Of a DNA stretch of 14,334 bases, positions 7,324 through 12,916 are shown in pieces. The stretch is from DASZPJ01 sp035550295 (GTDB lineage: Bacteria > Patescibacteriota > Saccharimonadia > Saccharimonadales > UBA4665): contig DASZPJ010000042.1 in NCBI GenBank assembly GCA_035550295.1, forward strand, positions 1 to 14,334, in the 5' to 3' direction. The position numbers and the translations under genes are program-made. Positions within the stretch are counted from its first letter, which is position 1. Each line of letters begins with the position of its first letter. The notes beneath the pieces were generated by a model that worked only from the letters and a program-made list of their open reading frames with translations, ran no database searches and was not told where the DNA came from.

Positions 7324-7941
7324 ATGAGCGTAATCGTTGGAATTGACGAAGTCGGGCGTGGCTGTTGGGCGGGCCCGCTGGTTGCCGCCGCCGTGATTTT
7401 GAACGAGCCAATTGATGGGCTGAAAGACTCCAAATTATTGAGCGCTGCCCGGCGCGAAGAACTAGCCTTGCTAATAAATCTACAAGCAGCCTCCGTGGGA
7501 TTAGGCTGGGTCGATGCCGCCACTATTGACCGGGTTGGTATCACTACGGCGGTAAAGTGGGCTATGGAGCAAGCCCTGGAGCAAATAAAAGCTGAATATG
7601 ACGAAGTTATCATCGACGGCCAGTTTAACTTTTTAAGTGACAAACCTAAAACCAAGGCTGTCGTCAAAGCCGATGCTACCTTGCCGGCAGCCAGCGCCGC
7701 CAGCATCGTGGCCAAAGTCGCCCGCGACAAGTACATGGTCGACATGGCCGGGCTCTACCCGAATTACGGTTTCGACCGTCACGTGGGTTACGGTACCGCA
7801 CTGCACCTCGACCGGCTCAAGAAACATGGCATCAGCAAACTCCACCGCCAGAGTTTCAAGCCCATTAAAGCTTTACTGGCTGACGCGGCCAACAAGATCT
7901 CGTCTGAGCCAGAATGGCAAGACGAGCTGCTGGCAACTTAA
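7324..7941 (+). CDS. rnhB: Ribonuclease HII
   Basis: RNase HII cuts the RNA strand of RNA-DNA hybrids and starts removal of single ribonucleotides from DNA. The 205-residue protein carries the expected acidic catalytic set: D8 and E9 in GIDEVGRG, D98 in VIIDGQ, and D117 in KADATLPAASAASIVAKV, followed by the conserved YGFDRHVGYGTALH and LHRQSFKPI. Length and motif order are normal for the family. An in-frame TTG at 7306 would add six residues (MIYNIS) but lies upstream of the -10 box, so the ATG at 7324 is preferred; the protein then begins MSVIVGIDEVGRG as family members do. Downstream come a prepilin-like gene and yraN; rnhB and yraN are often neighbours in bacteria. Confidence 0.96.
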   Translation: MSVIVGIDEVGRGCWAGPLVAAAVILNEPIDGLKDSKLLSAARREELALLINLQAASVGLGWVDAATIDRVGITTAVKWAMEQALEQIKAEYDEVIIDGQFNFLSDKPKTKAVVKADATLPAASAASIVAKVARDKYMVDMAGLYPNYGFDRHVGYGTALHLDRLKKHGISKLHRQSFKPIKALLADAANKISSEPEWQDELLAT

Positions 7942-7943
7942 CC

Positions 7944-7972
7944 TAGACAAAGCCGAAAAGCTAGCTCATAAT
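7944..7972 (+). promoter_or_regulatory. Promoter of the prepilin-like gene, with a leader
   Basis: TAGACA (7944-7949, five of six), a 17-bp spacer and CATAAT (7967-7972, five of six) predict transcription from about 7979, giving a 5' leader of about 30 nt. A weaker TATAAG at 7991-7996 is closer to the gene but lacks a matching -35. This is one of the two best promoters here that are not flush with the start codon. Confidence 0.5.
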
Positions 7973-7997
7973 CCTGACTGAAAGTTTAACTATAAGC

Positions 7998-8001
7998 AGG
8001 A
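7998..8001 (+). promoter_or_regulatory. Short Shine-Dalgarno of the prepilin-like gene
   Basis: AGGA lies 7 nt before the ATG at 8009, at a usual distance for ribosome binding. It fits with the longer leader predicted for this transcript. The match is only four bases. Confidence 0.45.
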
Positions 8002-8008
8002 TCACCCC

Positions 8009-8563
8009 ATGAAACTCAACCGCAAAGGCTTTGGCGGTATCGAAATTATATTGGCCATCGCGCTTCTGATCGGCCTCGCCGTCGTAGGCTACAGTGTTTA
8101 CAAGACCAACCAAGACAACAAAAAAGTCGATACTAGCAAGGTGTCTTCGCAGCAGTCGCAAAACAGCAGCTCTTCGTCTGCGCTTGAGAAGCAAGCGTCC
8201 AAGGATATAAAAGGCTATGATACTTTGCCCGCCGACTTCAAGCCTCTCATCTTAGCGCAGCTTCAGAAAGTGATCGACGGCTGCAATAGCAGATCCAATG
8301 CAAAGACAGAAGGTGCTACCGCCGGAATGGTCGTGGATAAAGTGGTCGGCAATCAATTCATCAGCCTTAATGAACAGCAAACGGATTGCCAGGGCGGTGC
8401 GGAAACCTACTATTCCAAGGTCGGTGGAGCCTGGCAGTATGATTTTATTGCTACGCAAGCACCGAGCTGTGATCTGGTGAACAAGTACCACTACACAAAG
8501 CAAATCATTCCTGATTGTTATCCAGATGGTGCCTCAGCCGCTATCGCTAACACAAATCCTTAG
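8009..8563 (+). CDS. Type IV prepilin-like protein
   Basis: This 184-residue protein begins with a short basic leader ending in G7, followed by FGGIE and an unbroken hydrophobic helix to about residue 31. This is the class III signal of type IV pilins: cleavage after G7 would leave F1 as the methylated residue and E12 as the conserved E5. The mature domain has a Ser/Gln-rich linker (about 42-58), then a globular region with exactly four cysteines (92, 127, 154, 170) that could form two disulfides outside the cell. Similarity beyond the N-terminus is not recognisable, so major pilin, minor pilin and pseudopilin are all possible. It probably depends on the pilus ATPase at 4609-6216 and on a prepilin peptidase outside the window. 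It separates rnhB from yraN, which are commonly adjacent. Confidence 0.82.
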   Translation: MKLNRKGFGGIEIILAIALLIGLAVVGYSVYKTNQDNKKVDTSKVSSQQSQNSSSSSALEKQASKDIKGYDTLPADFKPLILAQLQKVIDGCNSRSNAKTEGATAGMVVDKVVGNQFISLNEQQTDCQGGAETYYSKVGGAWQYDFIATQAPSCDLVNKYHYTKQIIPDCYPDGASAAIANTNP

Positions 8564-8575
8564 TCTTGCTACAAT
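8547..8575 (+). promoter_or_regulatory. Promoter of yraN, leaderless type
   Basis: CTAACA (8547-8552, four of six), a 17-bp spacer and TACAAT (8570-8575, five of six) end 6 nt before the GTG at 8582, so the transcript is predicted to begin on the start codon. The -35 overlaps the last codons of the prepilin gene. The arrangement supports GTG as the real start. Confidence 0.6.
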
Positions 8576-8581
8576 TAAAGG

Positions 8582-8929
8582 GTGAACACTTCGACTGAGA
8601 GCGGGCGGAAGGCCGAGCAGGCGGCCAGCGTTTACCTGGAAATGCGCGGCTTTAAGGTGCTGGAGCGCAACTGGCGCCGTCCCAGATGCGAGATTGATAT
8701 TGTGGCCGAAAAAGACGGTGTAAAGCACTTCGTAGAAGTTAAATACCGGCTCAATGACCTCCAAGGCGGCGGGTTGGAAGCGATTACACCCACCAAGCTA
8801 AAGCAAATGCGCCGCGCCGCGGAAATTTATGTGGAAGAAGAAAAATATCGCGGCGAATACGTGCTGAGCGCCATCGAAATCACAGGGCGCGACTTCGTGG
8901 TACTTAGCTTCGTCGAAAACGTATTCTAG
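8582..8929 (+). CDS. yraN: YraN / UPF0102 family nuclease-fold protein
   Basis: This 115-residue protein matches the UPF0102 family, whose fold is like a Holliday-junction resolvase/restriction endonuclease. Family marks are GRKAEQAASVYLEMRGFKVLERNWR at the N-terminus, then E37 and D39 in CEIDIVAEKDG, and E52 and K54 in FVEVKYR, the E-D-ExK set expected of the nuclease core. The usual G before EID is replaced by C36. The biochemical role of the family is not settled; DNA repair or processing is the common suggestion. The start is GTG, with the -10 box 6 nt upstream and no Shine-Dalgarno. It is followed by the GIY-YIG cassette. Confidence 0.9.
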   Translation: MNTSTESGRKAEQAASVYLEMRGFKVLERNWRRPRCEIDIVAEKDGVKHFVEVKYRLNDLQGGGLEAITPTKLKQMRRAAEIYVEEEKYRGEYVLSAIEITGRDFVVLSFVENVF

Positions 8930-8958
8930 CTAAATTTAATAAGAATTTAATCTCCGCA

Positions 8959-8984
8959 TGTCATCCTGAATTTAGTTCAGGACC
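8959..8984 (+). repeat. Left inverted palindromic repeat of the GIY-YIG unit
   Basis: TGTCA is followed by the hairpin TCCTGAA (8964-8970), loop TTTAG and TTCAGGA (8976-8982), then CC. It is an inverted copy of 9281-9306. The stem pair that is C-G here is T-A in the right copy. Confidence 0.8.
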
Positions 8985-8992
8985 TATACGGC

Positions 8993-9304
8993 ATGAAAGA
9001 TTATTACGTCTACATTTTGGCTAGTAAAACTCGGGGTACTTTATATGTTGGTGTGACTAATGATTTGTCGGCTCGTTATTTTCAGCATTTGGCTAACAAG
9101 CCACATAGCTTTACAGGAAAATATCATATACATTGGCTTGTTTATTATGAGTCAACAGATAACATCGAGACTGCTATCAAGCGCGAAAAGCAGCTTAAAA
9201 ACTGGAGGCGGCAGTGGAAGATAAACCTAATCGAGTCTAATAATCCGACATGGCAAGATCTAGCTAAGTTGTACCGCATGGGTTCTGAAATAAATTCAGA
9301 ATGA
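8993..9304 (+). CDS. GIY-YIG family endonuclease-like protein
   Basis: This 103-residue protein is a minimal single-domain GIY-YIG nuclease of the UvrC-N/YhbQ-like type (COG2827 group by character). Visible are the first strand YYVYIL at residues 4-9, YVG at 18-20 (the YIG half of the name motif), the catalytic-type arginine R28 in NDLSARYFQH, and the family helix IKREKQLKNWRR at about 62-73. GIY-YIG domains cut DNA by a single-metal mechanism; small stand-alone members have no settled cellular role. The last codons, from GSEINSE to the TGA at 9302-9304, are inside the right flanking repeat, so the repeat has supplied the C-terminus. The coding sequence is clearly AT-richer than neighbouring genes. 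There is no Shine-Dalgarno before the ATG; TATACG just upstream is a poor -10. Confidence 0.88.
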   Translation: MKDYYVYILASKTRGTLYVGVTNDLSARYFQHLANKPHSFTGKYHIHWLVYYESTDNIETAIKREKQLKNWRRQWKINLIESNNPTWQDLAKLYRMGSEINSE

Positions 9305-9306
9305 CA
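9281..9306 (-). repeat. Right inverted palindromic repeat of the GIY-YIG unit
   Basis: GG is followed by the hairpin TTCTGAA (9283-9289), loop ATAAA and TTCAGAA (9295-9301), then TGACA. It is the reverse complement of 8959-8984 with three differences: one in the loop and two that change both partners of the same stem pair. It includes the stop codon of the GIY-YIG gene and ends 2 nt before the stop of the aminopeptidase gene. Confidence 0.8.
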
Positions 9307-9308
9307 AA

Positions 9309-11837
9309 CTACTTTAGATATTTGCGAACTTCGGCTAGGTCGCGGATTTTCCAGGCAGCTTGCCACTGGATAGTTTCAATACCTTGTTTGATGGACCGCT
9401 CCAGCGCCGGGCTGTTTTTGGACTCAAAGAATGCTTTAAACTCTTTCACGAAACTGGCGTCGCTAAAGCCGCGAGCGGCATAGATCGGTGTACGGTAAAA
9501 ACTCAGGTCCGTGCCCAAGTTGCCGGCCAGCCAATCCCAGTTATCCTGCAGCCATTGCCACGTAGCAAGACGAGCGTGACGGTTCATAAAACTGTAGGCA
9601 ATCCAATATGGCACGTCTTGCAAGCGCACGTCATCGCTAATGATCTGCTGCAAAGCACGTTTAATTAGTGCAGGCTGCTCAAAACCAGTAAGTGCGCCGG
9701 CGAGGGTCACGCGGTCTTCGCTGTTCTGGCTGGTGTTGTGCATTTCAATCATCTTGTCAAAATCAGCAACCGTACCAGTGCGGGCAATCGTGCCATAAAC
9801 AACACCACGCAGATCGGGATGGATGTCTTCCGGCTGTTTCATGGAGTCAAAGCGTTGGCGAGCCTCTTTGAGCACGGCCGGATCTTCGCCGTAGCTGGCC
9901 AGACCCAGAATGCTGGGGCGAAGTAATTTGTCGAAGTGTGAGTCAGATTTACGCTCGTCCCAGCCCAGTCGCTTGAGCTGTTTGGCCGACAGTTGGTGTA
10001 CATATGATTTCAGGCCCTTGCGGACGGCGTCGTCGTCCATGACTACCCGCAAACTACCAATGCTACCAGCAATAACGTCCCAAACTACGGTGCTGTCTTC
10101 GTCTTCGTAGGCATCTAGCAATTTAAGCGCGTCGACGGTCGGTCCATAGCCGGCCTTGGCGGCTTCAAAGGCATCGCCAAGTAATCCAAGTCGATCTAGT
10201 TCGTTGAGCTTGCCAGTCCGAACCTGGTCGGCCAATTTGGCCAAATGCTCTGGCTGGTAAATAGCCCGGAAGAAACTTGTACGACTGTGATTAAGTAGGT
10301 AGTCAGGCGTGGCTTTACCAAGTTTGGTCTCGGCTTTTTCCAGTGTGTCTAAGCCCAAACTTTCGCTAAGCAGCGGAATCGGCCAGACTGTCTTTTCTTT
10401 GTTGGCGGCTGGGTTTAGGTAAAACCGCTCTTGGCTCAAACTGTCAGTATTGGCATGGACAATCGGATAACCGCTTTGTGTCAGCCAAGCATTCATAAAT
10501 TTAGTGACTGGTTTCTTGGAAGCCTCTTCCCATGCGGCCCAGAGGTCCGTGCCGTCGGTGTTGCCATAAGCGTGGCGCTTCAAATATATACGCAAACCGT
10601 CACGAAAATCACGGTCGCCCAGGTAATCGTGCAGCATTAACAGCACGCTGGCGCCTTTTTCGTAAGATATGGCATCAAAAATTGTGCGGATTTCGTCTGG
10701 ATGTTTGACTTCTACTTGGATGGGATGGGTGTGTTCCAGGGCGTCAAGTTTCAGCGCCAGGCCTTGTTCGTCAACGATGAACTGCGTCCAGACTTTCCAT
10801 TCCGGGAACAGGTGGTCAACCGCCAAATAGCTCATCCAGCTGGCGAAACTTTCGTTTAGCCACAAATCCGTCCACCAGCGCATTGTCACCAGGTTGCCGA
10901 ACCACTGGTGGGTCAGTTCGTGGGCCACAACATTAGCCACGTACTGCGTCAGATGAAGGGAAGTGTTTTTTGGGTCGACCAGCAGCGCTTGCTCACGGAA
11001 GGTTATAGCGCCCCAGTTTTCCATAGCGCCACTGGCAAAATCGGGCAGGGCAATGAAGTCACACTTGGCCAGCGGGTAGGGCACATCGAAGTATTCATTA
11101 TAAAATTCCAGCGTTTTGACGGCACAATCCAGCGCGAACTGGGTGAATTTAATATTGTCAGGCGTGGCGTAAGTTCGGACCACAACGCCATCTTTGGTGG
11201 TGGCTTCCAAATGCTCCAGCTCACCAAATACGAAGGCCAGCAGGTAAACACTCATCCGCGGCGTCGTTTCAAAGCTGGTGACCTGTTTTTTGCCTTCGAC
11301 TTGCTGTTCTTTGACGGGCGTGTTGCTGAGCACTTCCTCGCCGGCAGGCGACACGAGCGTCAGGTCAAAAGTCGCCTTGGCTTCCGGCTCGTCAATGCAC
11401 GGGAAGGCTTCGCGGGCGTGGTGCGATTCAAACTGGGTGGCGATCAGCTGCTTTTCCTGGCCGTCATGCGTGAAGTAGCATGGATAAATGCCGTTCATAT
11501 GGCGGGTTATGATGGCTTCGAACTCCATGGTCACGACGTATTCACCGGGGTAAATCATGCCATCGGCGTGCAAGCGGACTTCGTCGAAGCTGTCTTGGTT
11601 GTTGATGCGTTTGACGGCGATTTCGTGATCGCCTTTTTTGTCGACTTTGGTGATTGTCGCAGACGTGATCTTCAGGCCTTTTTGGTGGAAAGTCAGGCGT
11701 TCAGATGGTCGACCGACTTTTTTGCCGCGCACTTGTACCGTGCCGCTAAAAGCGATGTTATCGCGGTCAATATCAAGAGCCAGAACGTAGTGCTCCGGCT
11801 GAAACTGAGTGAACAGTCGTGTAACGCTTTTACCCAT
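9309..11837 (-). CDS. pepN: M1-family zinc aminopeptidase (PepN-like)
   Basis: This 842-residue enzyme should remove N-terminal amino acids from peptides. The N-terminal beta domain is followed by the substrate-anchoring motif GAMEN at 270-274 and the zinc site HELTH at 306-310 with the third ligand E329 in LWLNE (HEXXH-x18-E), all intact. YEKGASVLLML further on matches the region of the catalytic tyrosine. A long helical ERAP1-C-like C-terminal domain completes the protein, at normal length for the family. No signal peptide is visible, so it is probably cytoplasmic. It likely supplies amino acids from imported or turned-over peptides, which would matter if the cell makes few of its own. It is convergent with the GIY-YIG unit and divergent from the unknown membrane protein, with 100 nt between starts. 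The start at 11837 has no Shine-Dalgarno and a -10 box 7 nt upstream. Confidence 0.95.
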   Translation of the reverse strand: MGKSVTRLFTQFQPEHYVLALDIDRDNIAFSGTVQVRGKKVGRPSERLTFHQKGLKITSATITKVDKKGDHEIAVKRINNQDSFDEVRLHADGMIYPGEYVVTMEFEAIITRHMNGIYPCYFTHDGQEKQLIATQFESHHAREAFPCIDEPEAKATFDLTLVSPAGEEVLSNTPVKEQQVEGKKQVTSFETTPRMSVYLLAFVFGELEHLEATTKDGVVVRTYATPDNIKFTQFALDCAVKTLEFYNEYFDVPYPLAKCDFIALPDFASGAMENWGAITFREQALLVDPKNTSLHLTQYVANVVAHELTHQWFGNLVTMRWWTDLWLNESFASWMSYLAVDHLFPEWKVWTQFIVDEQGLALKLDALEHTHPIQVEVKHPDEIRTIFDAISYEKGASVLLMLHDYLGDRDFRDGLRIYLKRHAYGNTDGTDLWAAWEEASKKPVTKFMNAWLTQSGYPIVHANTDSLSQERFYLNPAANKEKTVWPIPLLSESLGLDTLEKAETKLGKATPDYLLNHSRTSFFRAIYQPEHLAKLADQVRTGKLNELDRLGLLGDAFEAAKAGYGPTVDALKLLDAYEDEDSTVVWDVIAGSIGSLRVVMDDDAVRKGLKSYVHQLSAKQLKRLGWDERKSDSHFDKLLRPSILGLASYGEDPAVLKEARQRFDSMKQPEDIHPDLRGVVYGTIARTGTVADFDKMIEMHNTSQNSEDRVTLAGALTGFEQPALIKRALQQIISDDVRLQDVPYWIAYSFMNRHARLATWQWLQDNWDWLAGNLGTDLSFYRTPIYAARGFSDASFVKEFKAFFESKNSPALERSIKQGIETIQWQAAWKIRDLAEVRKYLK

Positions 11838-11844
11838 TACATAT

Positions 11845-11874
11845 ATTCTAACGTAGGAGTTATAAACTCGACAA
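11845..11874 (-). promoter_or_regulatory. Promoter of the aminopeptidase gene, leaderless type
   Basis: On the minus strand, TTGTCG (11869-11874, four of six), an 18-bp spacer and TAGAAT (11845-11850, five of six) end 7 nt before the ATG at 11837. The predicted transcription start is at or one base from the start codon. No Shine-Dalgarno is present. Confidence 0.55.
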
Positions 11875-11900
11875 ACAAATTATCAATAATTGGCAAATCA

Positions 11901-11932
11901 TTGACTTTTTAGCAATATCAGTTTATTATAAT
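11901..11932 (+). promoter_or_regulatory. Promoter of the unknown membrane protein gene, leaderless type
   Basis: A perfect TATAAT (11927-11932) ends 5 nt before the ATG at 11938. TTGACT (11901-11906, five of six) lies upstream, but the spacer is 20 bp, longer than the usual 16-18, so the -35 is less certain than the -10. No Shine-Dalgarno is present. Confidence 0.55.
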
Positions 11933-11937
11933 CACTA

Positions 11938-12726
11938 ATGATTACCGGAGTTGCAGAAATTGATATATGGACCCCCATGACCGACATGGCAGCCAATCTT
12001 GCGCCATACCCGGAGTCCATTTCCCTTGAAACGGCTATTATTGCTCAGCATCGGCCACGTATGGTCAACGGCGCAGTTGGCAGCGTCTTGCATGAAAGCA
12101 GACGATTATGGCAGCAGGAAAAGGCTCTGGCCGACATTAATGCGCTTGATAAAACTAGTTATGACTTGGTTGTTTCACGACATGACATGGCAACGGCTTT
12201 TTGGAATGATATGAGTCAGCGTGTAGGCCAAGATGCAGAGCTGCTCCGTTTAGCTTATGGCGTCCAGGGCGCTGGTGTCACCTCAGCAGATCAGAGCCAG
12301 AAATTAGTTGAGAGCTGGCGCGAAAAAACCCGTGAATCCAGTCGTGGACTCGTAGAAATTGGCGCGGAGCGGATTGTACACGACCAAGAGAGAGTATTAG
12401 CTACAGCCGTGCGCAAACGCCAAGCCAGCCTAGGACGAGCTACCCGCTTGCGCTATGCGCTGACTGGCATGGCGCTTGGCGCTGGTTTAACTGGTGGCGG
12501 CCTCGGTTACGTCATGCACAATGCTGAAATTAAGGTTCCATCCGGGTCTGGCGTCATAATTGAAACGCCAGCCCAAGAACATCCTGGCGGAACTCTAGGG
12601 CTGGAAGTGGGCATGGGATTGCTCTTTGGCGCGATAGGAACTAGCCTCGGCTGGGATTTAGCCCACGGTCCTGCATCCAAACGTGCCCAGCGCAATGCTC
12701 GAAAACAAGCTGAGCAAGCTTGGTAG
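11938..12726 (+). CDS. Unrecognised membrane protein, two glycine-rich TM segments
   Basis: I do not recognise this 262-residue protein. The first 165 residues are polar and mainly helical in character, rich in charged residues and Ala/Gln, with no cysteine. Two hydrophobic segments follow, at about 173-193 (LTGMALGAGLTGGGLGYVM) and 217-241 (ending GAIGTSLGWDLA). Both are glycine-rich, with GxxxG-like spacings of the kind that let TM helices pack tightly. A short loop of about 23 residues joins them, and the C-terminus is basic (SKRAQRNARKQ). By the positive-inside rule (basic LGRATRLR before the first TM and basic tail after the second), both ends are probably cytoplasmic. The start is set by a TATAAT 5 nt before the ATG. 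A terminator-like hairpin lies 40 nt after the stop. Confidence 0.75.
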   Translation: MITGVAEIDIWTPMTDMAANLAPYPESISLETAIIAQHRPRMVNGAVGSVLHESRRLWQQEKALADINALDKTSYDLVVSRHDMATAFWNDMSQRVGQDAELLRLAYGVQGAGVTSADQSQKLVESWREKTRESSRGLVEIGAERIVHDQERVLATAVRKRQASLGRATRLRYALTGMALGAGLTGGGLGYVMHNAEIKVPSGSGVIIETPAQEHPGGTLGLEVGMGLLFGAIGTSLGWDLAHGPASKRAQRNARKQAEQAW

Positions 12727-12755
12727 TTGCAGATTGTTGCTGGAGAGCGTATAAT
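12727..12755 (+). promoter_or_regulatory. Candidate nusA promoter
   Basis: A perfect TATAAT (12750-12755) has TTGCAG (12727-12732, three of six) exactly 17 bp upstream, beginning at the base after the stop of the preceding gene. Transcription would start near 12762, giving a nusA leader of about 155 nt that includes a terminator-like hairpin and an 84-bp repeat element. I see no better promoter between the hairpin and nusA. Confidence 0.55.
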
Positions 12756-12766
12756 TTGGATTAGTG

Positions 12767-12792
12767 ATCCGGCCGAAGTGGTCGGATTTTTT
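12767..12792 (+). terminator. Intrinsic terminator at the start of the nusA leader
   Basis: ATCCGGCC (12767-12774), loop GAAGT and GGTCGGAT (12780-12787) form an 8-bp stem with one G-U pair, followed at once by six T residues (12787-12792). It is a well-formed rho-independent terminator. It could end the upstream membrane-protein transcript, act as an attenuator for nusA transcripts starting near 12762, or do both. Confidence 0.8.
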
Positions 12793-12813
12793 CGTTTCTA
12801 GACTTAACAAAAT

Positions 12814-12897
12814 TGTCATTCCGAGCGAAGTCGAGGAATCTGTTCAACAGATCTCTCCCGGAGCCTGCCCCAGCGAAAGCTGGGGCTCGAGATGACA
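12814..12897 (+). repeat. 84-bp palindromic REP/MITE-like element in the nusA leader
   Basis: The element begins TGTCATTCCGAGC and ends GCTCGAGATGACA, terminal inverted repeats with 11 of 13 bases matching. Inside are ATTCC...GGAAT around GAGCGAAGTCGA, the near-perfect palindrome at 12838-12852 centred on GTTCAAC, and a perfect 8-bp GC-rich hairpin GCCCCAGC (12867-12874) with loop GAAA and GCTGGGGC (12879-12886). It has no coding potential. From memory, TCATTCCGAGCGAAG-type repeats are widespread in unrelated bacteria, which fits a mobile repeat. Its end sequence TGTCATYCYGA is the same as that of the GIY-YIG unit. It ends 8 nt before the nusA Shine-Dalgarno and would be transcribed in the nusA leader. 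Confidence 0.75.
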
Positions 12898-12905
12898 TGG
12901 AAGAA

Positions 12906-12911
12906 AAGGAG
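12906..12911 (+). promoter_or_regulatory. Shine-Dalgarno of nusA
   Basis: AAGGAG lies 5 nt before the ATG at 12917. It is the strongest Shine-Dalgarno in the window and stands out because most other starts here have none. Confidence 0.85.
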
Positions 12912-12916
12912 TAATT

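Larger units (their letters stand above)
8959..9306 (+). mobile_element. GIY-YIG gene bounded by inverted palindromic repeats
   Basis: A 348-bp unit begins and ends with 26-nt inverted copies of one sequence (8959-8984 and 9281-9306, 23 of 26 bases identical). Each copy contains a perfect 7-bp hairpin with a 5-nt loop. Similarity between the arms continues inward for about 11 further bases with transition differences only. The unit contains only the GIY-YIG gene, whose stop codon lies inside the right repeat, and it is visibly AT-richer than its neighbours. It lies between two convergent genes, in the 379 bp between the yraN and aminopeptidase stops. I infer a small selfish or mobile unit; no transposase is present and no target duplication is certain, although CCGCATG occurs just outside the left repeat (8954-8960) and just inside the right one (9274-9280). 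Confidence 0.55.

Noticed and set aside
7999..8008. GGATCACCCC just before the prepilin start resembles the 3' end of 16S rRNA (GGATCACCTCC).
   Set aside because: It matches the rRNA in the same sense, so it cannot pair with it as a ribosome-binding site. With only eight to ten bases involved, chance is the simplest explanation.
8954..9280. CCGCATG at 8954-8960 and 9274-9280 as a target-site duplication of the GIY-YIG unit.
   Set aside because: One copy is outside the left repeat while the other is inside the right repeat, which does not fit a duplication at both outer borders; a 7-nt match may be chance.
10908..11912. A 334-codon plus-strand open frame.
   Set aside because: It runs antisense to the well-supported aminopeptidase gene across its catalytic region, has no family motifs, and reflects codon bias on the opposite strand.
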